A stretch of DNA of 64,000 bases from Bacillus tequilensis KCTC 13622 (GTDB lineage: Bacteria; Bacillota; Bacilli; Bacillales; Bacillaceae), in NCBI RefSeq assembly GCF_000507145.1, contig NZ_AYTO01000008.1:248001-312000 (forward strand), in the 5' to 3' direction. The position numbers and the translations under genes were made by a program. Below, one piece after another: positions 17,311-26,732 of the stretch. Under the pieces are notes generated by a model. The model was not told where the DNA came from, ran no database searches, and saw only the letters and a program-made list of their open reading frames with translations. The first letter of the stretch is position 1. Each line of letters begins with the position of its first letter.

Positions 17311-17431
17311 AAAGAGGTTGAGCATTATCCTGGGTTTGTCATTTGTTTTCCTATGTGGTTTCGGTACCGACTTTACAGAGAACCAAACTCAAAACACAAT
17401 TCATCTTGCTTCAGATCGTCTTCAAACTTGA
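17300..17431 (+). CDS. Phr signalling peptide precursor
   Basis: A 43-residue precursor: basic start MTFKKR, hydrophobic signal core (LSIILGLSFVFLCGF), then a hydrophilic tail ending ASDRLQT. Phr precursors are exported, cleaved to a five-residue peptide and re-imported by Opp. By analogy with ARNQT (PhrA) and SRNVT (PhrE), which have Arg at position 2 and a C-terminal Thr, the mature signal is predicted as DRLQT (residues 39-43). ATG at 17300 overlaps rap, the usual rap-phr layout, and GGGGAG lies nearby. A terminator follows. Confidence 0.9.
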   Translation: MTFKKRLSIILGLSFVFLCGFGTDFTENQTQNTIHLASDRLQT

Positions 17432-17444
17432 AAATATTACTCTG

Positions 17445-17470
17445 AACCTCCTTTGAAAATGGAGGTTTTT
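17445..17470 (+). terminator. Terminator of rap-phr
   Basis: AACCTCC (17445-17451) pairs with GGAGGTT (17461-17467), then Ts. Confidence 0.75.
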
Positions 17471-17535
17471 ATTGTGAAAAAGAAAACCCTATGCGAGGCC
17501 TAGGGTTCCAAAAAAGCTTTCAGCGTTGTATGAAG

Positions 17536-17602
17536 AAAACTCCCCCCGAGTGCTTTTTGGTTCGCCAACCAAAATATCAACATACGGAGGAGTTTTTATA
17601 TC
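17536..17602 (+). other. Nested hairpins with terminator-like end
   Basis: AAAACTCC near 17537 can pair with GGAGTTTTT near 17595, enclosing a second stem TTTTGGTT/AACCAAAA around CGCC. No gene follows that would need attenuation, so this is probably a relic of the insert. Confidence 0.3.
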
Positions 17603-17637
17603 AAAAGACACTAACAGTTTGGCACACACGACATGGA

Positions 17638-18005
17638 ATTGTAAAGCTGTGCATGATGGGGTCTGCTGCTAGGTAAACAAGCCGTTCATTTCAAGCGAAG
17701 AACTGCGATAGAAAGGGGCTGAAGCAATGGACGTAAAAGCAGCTGAATGATTTCCTATGAAACAGAAACAATTCCGAATGACCGTAAATGGTCAGGAGCG
17801 TGAGATGGAAGCCATTCCCGCGACTCGTCTAAGTGACCTGCTTAGAAAGGAAATTCAGCTGACCGGAACAAAGGTTTCCTGCAGAATCGGCCGCTGCGGA
17901 GCATGCGCCATCCTAATTGACGGGAAGCTTGCCAATGCGTGCATGACAAGCGGACTTTTAGTATCTAGAAGACTTCGGGATATTTCCTCGCAGGCAATTT
18001 TCTGA
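17638..18005 (+). pseudogene. pucE: Decayed partial copy of the pucD-pucE junction
   Basis: Bases from about 17638 to 17947 match about 15040-15363 (the pucD 3' end and first ~75 codons of pucE), with scattered substitutions and small deletions. The pucE-like ATG at 17727 meets a TGA at codon 8. A reopened frame from ATG 17757 reads 82 residues that keep the first Fe-S cysteine motif (CRIGRCGAC), then run into unrelated sequence at 17948, so the second cluster domain is missing. It cannot supply a full PucE. With pucE it forms a direct repeat flanking the small membrane gene and rap-phr. Confidence 0.9.
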
Positions 18006-18082
18006 AAAATAAATCATTTCATTAGATTAATCTATACTTTAGAATAATTGATTATATTCTGAAAAGATTCAGGGGTGGACTT

Positions 18083-18775
18083 ATGAAAACGATCGGCCTT
18101 ATTGGCGGAATGAGTTGGGAATCTTCGGCTGAGTATTATCGAATGATCAATGAGGAGATAAAAAAGAAACTAGGAGGGCTGCATTCTGCAAAATGCGTTT
18201 TGTACAGTGTCGATTTTAAGGAGATTGAACACTATCAGTCAGAAGGGGCTTGGGATAAAGCAGGTGCGGCTTTAGGGAAAGCTGCGAGATCATTAGAAAA
18301 AGCAGGCGCAGACTTTATCGTCATATGTACAAATACTATGCATAAAGTGATTGGCTATATCCAGCAAATGATCACTATCCCTATTTTACATATTGCAGAT
18401 GCAACTGCCGATCAAATCACGAGACAAGGTATTCGTTAAGTAGGTTTACTTGGAACGAAGTATACGATGGAACAAGATTTTTATAAATCACGTATTGAGT
18501 CTCACAATATCAATGTCATTGTGCCTGCTGATGAGGAAAGAGAAGTAATCAATCATATTATTTATCAGGAGCTGTGTTTAGGCGAAATCAAACAGTCGTC
18601 TAAACACATGTATAAGAAGATCATCAATCATTTGGTGGATCGAGGTGCAGAAGGGATTATTCTTGGATGTACTGAAATTGGATTACTAGTAAAACCAGAG
18701 GACTCTGAAGTGCCATTATTTGATACAGCTTTCATCCATGCTCAAACAGCAGTGAATACATCTCTTTCCTTGTAG
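18083..18775 (+). pseudogene. Aspartate/glutamate racemase-family gene with in-frame stop
   Basis: A 230-codon frame with the two-domain racemase layout: MKTIGLIGGMSWESSAEYY at the N-terminus, first catalytic cysteine in VICTNTMHK, second in LGCTEIGLL. A TAA at 18437-18439 splits it after 118 residues (ITRQGIR), and the same frame continues VGLLGTKYTMEQDFY to 18775, so only one codon is at fault. The first part alone lacks the second catalytic Cys. The ribosome site is GGGGTGG. Most likely an inactive RacX/YgeA-like broad-specificity amino acid racemase. It belongs to the insert between pucE and pucM. Confidence 0.88.
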
Positions 18776-18853
18776 CTGTGTATGCTGCCAAGTGAAAAGA
18801 GTATAAGACATACTTTTCATCTGACTATAATCAAACGTTAAAGCTGCCATGGA

Positions 18854-18878
18854 GAAGCCCGCCTCACCGGCGGGCTTC
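18854..18878. terminator. Terminator between racemase pseudogene and pucM
   Basis: GAAGCCCGCC (18854-18863) pairs with GGCGGGCTTC (18869-18878). It separates convergent transcripts; T tracts are weak. Confidence 0.65.
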
Positions 18879-18882
18879 CTTC

Positions 18883-19230
18883 TTAACTCCCCCTATACAC
18901 CTGATAACCAAAAGGCGACAGCAAAAGCGGGATATGATAATTCGCATCTGAATCTGCAAGCTGAAAGCGGACGGTGACGATGGTTAAAAACGGCTGATCG
19001 GCTGTATTTATGTTTTTGCTCGCAAAATACTCTCCTGCATGAAATTCTATGACATATTCTCCGGGCACCAGCTCTTCCCCTGCGAGAAGCGGCGCATCGA
19101 CTCGGCCGTCAGCGTTGGTGAATGCCTCTGTCAAAAGGCTTCCGCCGTACAGCCGCTTCAATTCAATTTTTACGTTCGCGGCGGGTTTGCCGCAGGTTAA
19201 ATCCAAGATATGGGTTGTCAGCTTTCCCAT
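18883..19230 (-). CDS. pucM: 5-Hydroxyisourate hydrolase (transthyretin-related)
   Basis: A 115-residue transthyretin-like protein that hydrolyses 5-hydroxyisourate, the product of uricase. The family ends are present: an N-terminal [14 protein letters not shown] (active-site His) and the C-terminal tetrapeptide YRGS. Its ATG shares one base with the pucL stop, so the two are coupled; it is the last gene of pucJKLM. Confidence 0.95.
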   Translation of the reverse strand: MGKLTTHILDLTCGKPAANVKIELKRLYGGSLLTEAFTNADGRVDAPLLAGEELVPGEYVIEFHAGEYFASKNINTADQPFLTIVTVRFQLADSDANYHIPLLLSPFGYQVYRGS

Positions 19231-20714
19231 CAGGCCTTCAGGCTCCGAAATTCTTCAGTAGCTTTCTGTTTTTCTTTCTCGGCGTCTTCTCTTGTCACGG
19301 TAAAGCGCTGGAAGCCGAATGGCGGGCGCGGTTCGGTGTAGACTTTTCCTTTGGACCCCGGGATTTCCTCAACGACTGTGTCCCATGTGTGATTTTGAGA
19401 TTGGAAGGTGACGTCGGTGAGCTGCGGGAATCTCGTTAAAATTCTGCAACCGATATGATAGATTAAATTTTGGATTGAAGGGGTTTCAAGTTCGTGAAAC
19501 ACGGCGCTTGCCAAGTCGCGGACCTGTTCAGCCGCGACGTAGCGGGCGGGATCTGAAGCGTATGCGTCATTTGTGTTTTCGTAATGCCAGCCGATGTTTA
19601 GATGGACAAACAGCGGGCGGTTGCCGTCTTCGGGGAGAGTCGTATATTCGTCGCGAATAAAGCCGACGAAAGAGTTGCCGCTCACCTTGACGAGCTGGAG
19701 ATCTATGATTTCACTGTATTGCTCCTTAATCGTTATGGTATCCCCGGTTCGTTCCGCTTTCAGCACAGACCGAGCCCGTTCATTGCGCGATCTTCTGAAA
19801 ACGAGCTGGCTTGTGCGGAGCTCTTGCGCATCGTATACGGGCATTGCTTCAAATGGAATCTCTTCGCCTGTCAGAGTAATCGTGTCCATATGAGAATACG
19901 TATTTAAAAATCGGTGAGCCACATCGTGTAAGAACCCCTCAATTGTTGTCCCTTCATAGGAAGCGAGATGGCGCTGAATAAAGTTTTTCATTGAGTCTGT
20001 AGCCACAACGAGGGTGTTATCCCCGTCTATAAATGACGGCAGGAAGGCGTCTCCGCCAATTTCACATGTCACATCAACGCCGACAACGGTATTGTCTCTC
20101 CCTGAAAAAGATGACTCTGGGATTTGCTTTACTCCTGTGAGCGGCTTTAAAAACGTTCGGTATGCAAATACATTTCCTTTGCCGTAAGACATAGTTCTTT
20201 TCATTTGCGTCTCTCCTTTTTCAGTTATGATGTCCGCCAGCCGAAAGCGGGCGATGCGGTAAATTTCGATAAGGGCTTGCTGGAACTCGGTTTCCTGTTC
20301 GTTCTCGAGCCTTTTCACTAGGGCTCGGTGAATGTCCTGTTTCGTTTTTCCCTTTACCGCTAAAATAAAAGGAAAACCGAAGCGTTCATCATAATGTTCA
20401 TTCAGCTTGAGAAATTCCTCGTATTCCTCTTGTTCAAGTTTGCTTAGCCCTGCGTTTCGCTGCTCGCTTACTGAGGCATCACTCATTATGTTCTTTGTTC
20501 CGAGTCTGGGATGCTTGTTGATTAAATTAAGCTGCGTCTGGCGGTCCGCGGCTTTTAAAATGCCGGCCATTTTGCGGTGAAGATCAGAAAGAGAAGAAAA
20601 CGGGCGTAATTCCGCCGCTTCCTCCGCAATCCATGAAGAGTGTTCGAAAATAGATCCCAGCGTGTCTGTCAGTGTGTGTCTGTCCATTTGATTCAGGTCA
20701 TTCATAGTGAACAT
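19230..20714 (-). CDS. pucL: Bifunctional OHCU decarboxylase/urate oxidase
   Basis: A 494-residue fusion. The first ~165 residues form the 2-oxo-4-hydroxy-4-carboxy-5-ureidoimidazoline decarboxylase domain (HPRLGTKN, then [12 protein letters not shown]), and the rest is uricase ([37 protein letters not shown]). It performs the first and third steps of urate to allantoin, PucM the second. I chose ATG 20714 because AAAGGAAG lies about six bases upstream; an ATG two codons earlier lies within the spacer. Confidence 0.95.
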   Translation of the reverse strand: MFTMNDLNQMDRHTLTDTLGSIFEHSSWIAEEAAELRPFSSLSDLHRKMAGILKAADRQTQLNLINKHPRLGTKNIMSDASVSEQRNAGLSKLEQEEYEEFLKLNEHYDERFGFPFILAVKGKTKQDIHRALVKRLENEQETEFQQALIEIYRIARFRLADIITEKGETQMKRTMSYGKGNVFAYRTFLKPLTGVKQIPESSFSGRDNTVVGVDVTCEIGGDAFLPSFIDGDNTLVVATDSMKNFIQRHLASYEGTTIEGFLHDVAHRFLNTYSHMDTITLTGEEIPFEAMPVYDAQELRTSQLVFRRSRNERARSVLKAERTGDTITIKEQYSEIIDLQLVKVSGNSFVGFIRDEYTTLPEDGNRPLFVHLNIGWHYENTNDAYASDPARYVAAEQVRDLASAVFHELETPSIQNLIYHIGCRILTRFPQLTDVTFQSQNHTWDTVVEEIPGSKGKVYTEPRPPFGFQRFTVTREDAEKEKQKATEEFRSLKA

Positions 20715-20739
20715 TGGCATCTTCCTTTACGTTTTTATT

Positions 20740-22020
20740 TCAGCGTCGATCCGGCTGCTTGGTTTGAAAAAAAGCGTGCAATGCAATTGCCGTCAAACTG
20801 CCGATCACAATTCCGCTTCCTGCCAAGACTGAAGCCGCTCCCGGAAGAGAGGAAAACAACGCGGGAACTGTCGTTGCGCCAAGCCCTAAGCTGACGGAAG
20901 CGGCAATAATCAGCAGATTGCCTTGCGAGTCGAGATCAACGCTAGAAAGCATTTTGATCCCGTAAGAAATGACCATGCCGAACATGACGATCATCGCGCC
21001 GCCGAGAACTGGGTTTGGAATCACTGTTGTCAGTGCAGCTGCTTTTGGAACCAGTCCGATTGCCATCAGCATCATCCCCGTGACGGCGATGACGTTAACA
21101 CTTTTCATTTTTGATAGCTGGACAATACCGACATTTTGCGAGAAAGCGGTATAGGGAAACGCGTTAAATAAGCCGCCAAGCATAATTGCAAAGCCCTCCG
21201 CCCGGTAGCCCTTTTCCAGATCCTGCTCCGACAGCCTGCGGTTTGTGATATCGGCAAGCGCAAAGTAAACACCTGTCGATTCGACCAGACTGACAATCGC
21301 AACGAGCAGCATCGTCACAACAGCCGGCAGCTCGAAGGTAGGTGGTCCGAAATAAAACAGAGACGGAACATGAAGCCAGGACGCCTCCATGACATCAGAA
21401 AAATCGGCCTTTCCCATGAAGAATGCGGCCGCTGTACCTGCGATAAGGCCGAGCAAAACCGCAATGGAGCGGATAAAGCCTTTAAAGAAATAAAACAGCA
21501 ATAAGATAAAAGCCGTGACGCCAAATCCGAGAAGCACGTTGTCCAATGACCCGAAGTCTTTGCTTCCATCGCCTCCGGCCAGGTTATTCATTGCTGTCGG
21601 AATCAGGCTGATGCCGATAATCATGACGACTGAGCCGGTCACAACAGGCGGAAAAAAACGGACAAGCTTTCCAAAGAAGCCCGCGGCTAAGACGATAATC
21701 AGCCCTGCGACGATAATGGCACCGTATATGGCTGAGACACCGTATGTGCCGCCGATGGAAATCATCGGGCCGACTGCGGTAAACGTACATCCGAGCACAA
21801 CAGGGAGGCCGATGCCGAAAAACCGATTTTTCCATAGCTGCAAAAGAGTCGCCGCCCCGCACATGAACAAATCGATCGCGATTAAATACGTGAGCTGACC
21901 CGGATTCAGCCCGATCGCCGCTCCGACGATCAGCGGAACAAGAATGGCTCCCGCATACATGGCAAGCATATGCTGAAGCCCGAGCATCATCAGCTGAAAG
22001 GCATTGCGATATTCCTTCAT
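20740..22020 (-). CDS. pucK: Uric acid permease (NCS2/NAT family)
   Basis: A 426-residue membrane protein of the xanthine/uracil permease family with about 12-14 hydrophobic segments. Family motifs include QHMLAMYAGAILVPL at the N-terminus and the substrate-region FNAFPYTAFSQNVGIVQLSK. It imports urate with its paralogue PucJ. It begins five bases after the pucJ stop and runs into pucL, all one transcript. Confidence 0.94.
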   Translation of the reverse strand: MKEYRNAFQLMMLGLQHMLAMYAGAILVPLIVGAAIGLNPGQLTYLIAIDLFMCGAATLLQLWKNRFFGIGLPVVLGCTFTAVGPMISIGGTYGVSAIYGAIIVAGLIIVLAAGFFGKLVRFFPPVVTGSVVMIIGISLIPTAMNNLAGGDGSKDFGSLDNVLLGFGVTAFILLLFYFFKGFIRSIAVLLGLIAGTAAAFFMGKADFSDVMEASWLHVPSLFYFGPPTFELPAVVTMLLVAIVSLVESTGVYFALADITNRRLSEQDLEKGYRAEGFAIMLGGLFNAFPYTAFSQNVGIVQLSKMKSVNVIAVTGMMLMAIGLVPKAAALTTVIPNPVLGGAMIVMFGMVISYGIKMLSSVDLDSQGNLLIIAASVSLGLGATTVPALFSSLPGAASVLAGSGIVIGSLTAIALHAFFQTKQPDRR

Positions 22021-22025
22021 CTTTT

Positions 22026-23378
22026 TTACACCTCTTTTTCTAATGCGAGTGTATGATCTAATGCCGGAAGTTCAGTTTTCTGTGTTGTTTTTTCTTTTTT
22101 GCCGCGCAGGCTGAAAAATAGATTCAAAAAGATGGCGGTCAGACTGCCGGTGATGGTGCCGTCACTGACGAGAATTCTGATTGGAGCGGGGAATTCAGCA
22201 AAAATCCCGGGGACCGTGCTGGCGCCGATGCCGAGTGCGATTGAGCAGGCGATGGTCAAGAGGTGGTATTGGTTTTTGAGATCCGCTGCGCTGAGCATTT
22301 TGACGCCTGAGGCAATCACCATGCCGAACATGACAACGGTCGCGCCGCCAAGTACAGCAGCAGGAACGGCAGAAGCAAGGGCGGCGATCTTCGGAATCAG
22401 TCCGAGACAGACAAGGATACAGCCTGCGGTAACGACGATGTTTCTTGTTTTGACTTTCGTCAGCTGCAATAAGCCGGCGTTTTGCGCAAAGGTGTTATAA
22501 GGGAAGGCGTTGAACAGTCCGCCGATGAGAATGGCGATTCCTTCCGCCCGGTAGCCTTTGACAAGATCTTTTTCGGTTAAAGATCTGCCGCATATCTTAC
22601 CGATCGCATAGAAAACGCCGGTCGATTCGACGATAATGACCATTCCGACGATCAGCATCGTTAAGATCGGGCCGATTTCAAATGAAGGGGCTCCGAAGTA
22701 AAACGGCCTCGGGATTTGGAAGAACGGGGCTTCAGCGACAGCAGAAAAACTGACTTTTCCCATGATCGCTGCTGCCGCTGTCCCGGCGGTGATTCCGATC
22801 AGAACGGACAACGTTCGGGCAAATCCTTTGAGAAAGCGGTTGAGAACTAAGATCAGGACAAGGACGCCGACAGAGAGGAGAAGGTTTTCGAGCGAACCAT
22901 ATTCGGGGTTGGCGCCGCCGTTTATTTTTTCGCCGCCAGCCATATTTTTCACACCTGTCGGAACAAGTGAAAGGCCGATTAAGGTGACAACGGTTCCTGT
23001 TACGACAGGAGGAAATAACACGGTCAGCCTGCCGAAAAATCGCGCAAAGAGAAAGATAAACACACCAGCAGCGATGATGGAGCCGTAAATGGCGTGAATG
23101 CCGTAATTCGCGCCGATTGAAATCATCGGGGTGACGGCCACAAATGAACTGCCGAGCATGACGGGAAGACCGATGCCGATGTATGCGCCGCGAAGGGTTT
23201 GCAAAAGCGTCGCGATGCCGCACGTTAACAGGTCAATCGCTAACAGGTAAGACAGCTGTTCAGAGGTTACATTCAGCGCCCTGCCGACAAGCAGGGGCAC
23301 TAAAATCGCACCTGCATACATGGCCAGCACATGCTGAAGGCCAAGAGAAAACACCGCAAACGATCGTTGTTTCACCAT
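22026..23378 (-). CDS. pucJ: Uric acid permease (NCS2/NAT family)
   Basis: A 450-residue NCS2 permease, first gene of pucJKLM. It carries the same NAT motifs as PucK (QHVLAMYAGAILVPL, FNAFPYNTFAQNAGLLQL) and the two clearly arose by tandem duplication. ATG 23378 is preceded by AAAGGAGGG; a GTG one codon later is also possible. A weak PucR-like box lies about 60 bases upstream. Confidence 0.94.
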   Translation of the reverse strand: MVKQRSFAVFSLGLQHVLAMYAGAILVPLLVGRALNVTSEQLSYLLAIDLLTCGIATLLQTLRGAYIGIGLPVMLGSSFVAVTPMISIGANYGIHAIYGSIIAAGVFIFLFARFFGRLTVLFPPVVTGTVVTLIGLSLVPTGVKNMAGGEKINGGANPEYGSLENLLLSVGVLVLILVLNRFLKGFARTLSVLIGITAGTAAAAIMGKVSFSAVAEAPFFQIPRPFYFGAPSFEIGPILTMLIVGMVIIVESTGVFYAIGKICGRSLTEKDLVKGYRAEGIAILIGGLFNAFPYNTFAQNAGLLQLTKVKTRNIVVTAGCILVCLGLIPKIAALASAVPAAVLGGATVVMFGMVIASGVKMLSAADLKNQYHLLTIACSIALGIGASTVPGIFAEFPAPIRILVSDGTITGSLTAIFLNLFFSLRGKKEKTTQKTELPALDHTLALEKEV

Positions 23379-23432
23379 AGTCCCTCCTTTTCATGTGAAC
23401 TTTAGTAACATGATAGCGTGCGAACTGTCGGG

Positions 23433-23445
23433 TGTCATTGGCTAC
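23433..23445 (+). promoter_or_regulatory. Weak PucR-like box upstream of pucJ
   Basis: TGTCATTGGCTAC keeps C-N-TTGG of the PucR consensus but differs at two core positions (GGCTAC against GGTTAA). Position in the pucJ control region makes it the best candidate there. Confidence 0.35.
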
Positions 23446-23520
23446 TGTAGCTGAAAAAGACAGGTGTTATTGCTGGAAGTGACGAAAAACGATTTAATTC
23501 GTAAGATTATGTGACGGATG

Positions 23521-25116
23521 TTAGCTGATTAACCGCTGCATCCGTAAAGCAAGCCGCAAACGCATTGTCGTTTCAGGGTCTTTTAAGCTTTTGCCCAGCA
23601 GCTCCTCACATTTTTCAAGGCGGTAGATGACCGTATTGCGATGAACGTACAGACGCTTTGCCGTCTCGGAAATTTGGCAGTGTGTCTCTAAATAGACGGA
23701 CAGCGTATGAAGCAGGCTTTGATCCTCCTGCTGTTTTTCAGCGAGGCTTTGAAGCGTGGAGTTGTAAAATTTCTTCAAATCCTCAACCGGGAGCAGGCGG
23801 AGGAGCTCAGGCACATCTTTTGCGTGATACACTTGGATAAACGCGGTGCTTCTAGACAAATGCCCTGATTGCAAAGCGTCTGAAGCTTCGGTGAACGCGT
23901 CGGGAACGTCAATGAGCTTTTGGCATATATTGCTGATGCCAAAGGACACCGTCCGTTTAAATTGAGCTCTGATCTGTGATTGAAACTGCTCTAAAAAGCT
24001 GATCACCGATGCGTGCATTTCACTCCAGCTGTCTGTCGCCTCGATCAGAATAATACCGACATTTCCTTTTATAAAAAGATGGGGAGGAAACGGGAAGGCT
24101 GATAATTCGCCTTCAAGAAATTCAAATACGCCGTCGGAGGCGAGCTGATTTTCTGTAAAGCTGATTGATTCGTCATTCCGGTCGAGTTTGCCGGCGATGC
24201 ACATGTATTTTTGATCCCAGCGCAGCTTGAATTCCTTCGCCCGGTTTTTGATTTCATCGTTTGAAGAAAATGAGCGCTCAATAAAATTGCTGAAAAACTC
24301 ATTGCGCGCACGCCTGCTGAATTGCTTCAGCGCATTTTCTTTCAGCAGTTCAAAGGAAATCACGTTGGCCGCTTGCTCAATCGTGAGAATCAATCCTTTG
24401 TCGCCGGCCTGCACCATGTCCGGTATCAGCAGATAGCCGCAATTTTTTTCGTGATTATAAATAGGAAGGACGGAATACGTTTTCTGATCCGGAATCGTAC
24501 AGAAACAAGTGAAAAACGGACCGGATACGGTATTCAGAGTGCTTTTCAGCTTTTCGGTCTCAAATGAAATCTGATGCGACGCAGACAGCATTTTGGCATG
24601 CTGGTCAAGCAGCAGCACAGGTAGCTGAAGGAGGTCTGAGACCTTTTTGAGGAGAGATTGCAGCCCTTTGCCGCTCATAATATGGTTTGTGAATTTTTTG
24701 TGCGCGTAAATGGCTTGCTGCAGCTCGTTAGACCGCATATCGAGAATGTGGCTGAGTGTTGCATTCACAATATCCCCGAGGCGGATGTGCTCCGGCAGCT
24801 CAATGATCGGAAACGCGTATGAATCGGCCAGTTCGATGATTTCTTTCGGGATATCCTCCAAGTAGCGCTTTGTTTTAATGCCGAGGCCCGCGCAGCCGCG
24901 TTTTGCCATTTGCCGAATCAATTCAGATAACTGGTGCGGGTGATCCTTCAGGTGATACGCGGTGGTGACGAGCAATTCATTCTTATGCAGGAAGTCTGCG
25001 ATATCCGGAGCGTCCATCATATTGACATGCTGAACCTCTCTTTCCCCTCCTGCTTTTCCAGCGATTAAATGGGCGTTTTCAAAAGCCGGTATTTTCATCA
25101 CATCAAAAATATTCAT
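23521..25116 (-). CDS. pucR: Purine catabolism regulator
   Basis: A 531-residue CdaR/PucR-family regulator: an N-terminal PucR domain (about residues 5-125), a central GGDEF-like region, and a C-terminal HTH_30 with LYVHRNTVIYRLEKCEELLG. It senses purine catabolic intermediates (allantoin group) and controls puc genes through the PucR box. ATG 25116 with AAAAGGAG was chosen; the frame back to 25257 would add 47 residues translated from the control region. A PucR box overlaps its leader. Confidence 0.95.
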   Translation of the reverse strand: MNIFDVMKIPAFENAHLIAGKAGGEREVQHVNMMDAPDIADFLHKNELLVTTAYHLKDHPHQLSELIRQMAKRGCAGLGIKTKRYLEDIPKEIIELADSYAFPIIELPEHIRLGDIVNATLSHILDMRSNELQQAIYAHKKFTNHIMSGKGLQSLLKKVSDLLQLPVLLLDQHAKMLSASHQISFETEKLKSTLNTVSGPFFTCFCTIPDQKTYSVLPIYNHEKNCGYLLIPDMVQAGDKGLILTIEQAANVISFELLKENALKQFSRRARNEFFSNFIERSFSSNDEIKNRAKEFKLRWDQKYMCIAGKLDRNDESISFTENQLASDGVFEFLEGELSAFPFPPHLFIKGNVGIILIEATDSWSEMHASVISFLEQFQSQIRAQFKRTVSFGISNICQKLIDVPDAFTEASDALQSGHLSRSTAFIQVYHAKDVPELLRLLPVEDLKKFYNSTLQSLAEKQQEDQSLLHTLSVYLETHCQISETAKRLYVHRNTVIYRLEKCEELLGKSLKDPETTMRLRLALRMQRLIS

Positions 25117-25138
25117 AGCGCATTCTCCTTTTCTATAA

Positions 25139-25151
25139 AAACATTGGTTAA
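25139..25151 (+). promoter_or_regulatory. Perfect PucR box in the pucR leader
   Basis: AAACATTGGTTAA matches WWWCNTTGGTTAA at all positions. It lies 23 bases upstream of the pucR start codon and downstream of the likely pucR transcription start, a position suited to autorepression. Confidence 0.85.
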
Positions 25152-25200
25152 GATGAATAATTTTCAATAGGAATTCTAGCGGTTTTGCTGATGTAATACG

Positions 25201-25206
25201 ATCATA
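25201..25206 (-). promoter_or_regulatory. -10 element of pucR promoter
   Basis: On the minus strand this reads TATGAT, with a poor -35 (TATTTT) 17 bases upstream. A weak promoter fits activation by TnrA. Confidence 0.5.
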
Positions 25207-25239
25207 GTAGCAGTAAACTGTTGAAAATAGAATGAATTG

Positions 25240-25256
25240 TGTTACATAAACTGACA
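25240..25256. promoter_or_regulatory. TnrA box for pucR
   Basis: TGTTACATAAACTGACA matches the TnrA consensus TGTNANAWWWTMTNACA at 16 of 17 positions. Its centre lies about 54 bases upstream of the predicted pucR start point, close to the usual TnrA activation distance. TnrA control of pucR is known in B. subtilis. Confidence 0.8.
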
Positions 25257-25290
25257 TGAAAAATCGTCAACCTGACATGGGGGTATCATA

Positions 25291-26634
25291 ATGGCTTACG
25301 ATATGGTGATAAAAGGTGCGAAGGCAGTTACGCCAGATGGTGTGAAAGAATCTGATATTGCAGTCCAAAACGGCATCATTGCCGAGATTGGTTCGGCCAT
25401 TGAAGCAAGCGGGGCGACGATGGTCAAGGCAGACGGAAAATACGTGTTTCCCGGTGCGATAGACTGCCATGTTCATTTCAATGAACCGGGCAGAGAGGAC
25501 TGGGAGGGGATTGAAACAGGTTCGCAGATGATGGCGGCAGGCGGCTGCACCACTTATTTTGATATGCCGCTCAATTGCATTCCATCGACCGTGACGGCAG
25601 AGCATCTTCTCGCAAAAGCTGAACTGGGCAGGCAAAAATCAGTCGTGGATTTTGCGCTATGGGGCGGACTTGTGCCCGGCCATATCGATGACATCCGCCC
25701 AATGACAGAAGCGGGGGCGATCGGATTTAAAGCATTTTTATCAAGATCAGGCACAGATGAGTTCCGCTCTGTTGATGAACGAACCTTGCTCAAAGGCATG
25801 GCGGAAATCGCAGCTGCAGGGAAAATCCTCGCTCTTCACGCCGAGAGCGACGCGATCACAAGCTATTTGCAAATGGTTTTGGCCAATAAAGGAAAGGTGA
25901 ATGCGGATGCGTACGCCGCCTCCCGCCCGGAGGAAGCAGAAGCTGAAGCGGTGTATCGCACGCTTCAGTATGCGAGGGTGACAGGGTGCCCGGTGCATTT
26001 TGTTCATATCAGTACGGCGAAAGCGGTTCGGCTGATCAGAGAGGCGAAACAGGAGGGGCTTGATGTTTCGGTCGAAACATGCCCGCATTATGTCTTGTTC
26101 AGCCATGACGATTTACGGGAAAAGGGTTCTGTCGCGAAATGCGCGCCTCCGCTTCGGCCGCGGGAGTCGCAGGAAGCCTTGATCGAGACGCTCATTGCCG
26201 GGGACATTGACATGGTTTCCTCAGACCATTCCCCTTGCCGCCCATCCTTGAAGCGGGAGGATAACCTGTTTTTATCATGGGGCGGAATCAGCGGCGGGCA
26301 GTTCACTTTATTAGGCATGCTTGAACTCGCGCTTGAACACCAGATTCCGTTTGAAACCATCGCTGAATGGACAGCGGCGGCACCTGCGAAACGATTCGGC
26401 CTTCACAAAAAAGGGCGGCTGGAAGCGGGGTGTGATGCGGATTTTGTTCTCGTCAGCATGGAGCCGTACACTGTCACAAGAGAATCGATGTTTGCAAAGC
26501 ATAAGCTAAGCCTTTACGAAGGGCATACATTTCCCTGCCGCATTTCGGCCACTTACAGCAAAGGCCGGTGTGTGTACAGTGGCGGAGAGAAAGCAGAAAT
26601 AGGCATTGACGGAGCGCTGGTCGTTCCTTCGTAA
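25291..26634 (+). CDS. pucH: Allantoinase
   Basis: A 447-residue cyclic amidohydrolase that opens allantoin to allantoate, feeding PucF. Metal motifs: [13 protein letters not shown], the carboxylated lysine in [21 protein letters not shown] and SSDHSPC. It is divergent from pucR and shares its control region. A GGGGG site precedes the ATG. Confidence 0.95.
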   Translation: MAYDMVIKGAKAVTPDGVKESDIAVQNGIIAEIGSAIEASGATMVKADGKYVFPGAIDCHVHFNEPGREDWEGIETGSQMMAAGGCTTYFDMPLNCIPSTVTAEHLLAKAELGRQKSVVDFALWGGLVPGHIDDIRPMTEAGAIGFKAFLSRSGTDEFRSVDERTLLKGMAEIAAAGKILALHAESDAITSYLQMVLANKGKVNADAYAASRPEEAEAEAVYRTLQYARVTGCPVHFVHISTAKAVRLIREAKQEGLDVSVETCPHYVLFSHDDLREKGSVAKCAPPLRPRESQEALIETLIAGDIDMVSSDHSPCRPSLKREDNLFLSWGGISGGQFTLLGMLELALEHQIPFETIAEWTAAAPAKRFGLHKKGRLEAGCDADFVLVSMEPYTVTRESMFAKHKLSLYEGHTFPCRISATYSKGRCVYSGGEKAEIGIDGALVVPS

Positions 26635-26636
26635 TC

Positions 26637-26662
26637 CCGGCGATTTTTAACCGCCGGTTTTT
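26637..26662 (+). terminator. Terminator of pucH
   Basis: CCGGCG (26637-26642) pairs with CGCCGG (26652-26657), followed by a run of Ts. Confidence 0.75.
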
Positions 26663-26732
26663 TTGATTTCCGCCGTTCTTGTTTTTAAAATTTTATCAAC
26701 GTGGTATCTTTTTTAAAAAGGAGGCGGAGGCA

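Noticed and set aside
17757-18005. 82-codon Fe-S protein as a functional second PucE
   Set aside because: It lacks the second Fe-S domain, starts after an in-frame stop and ends in unrelated sequence, so it is better read as a relic.
23394-23410. TnrA-like site at pucJ
   Set aside because: Only 14 of 17 positions match and it lies 16 bases from the start codon, overlapping the ribosome-site region.
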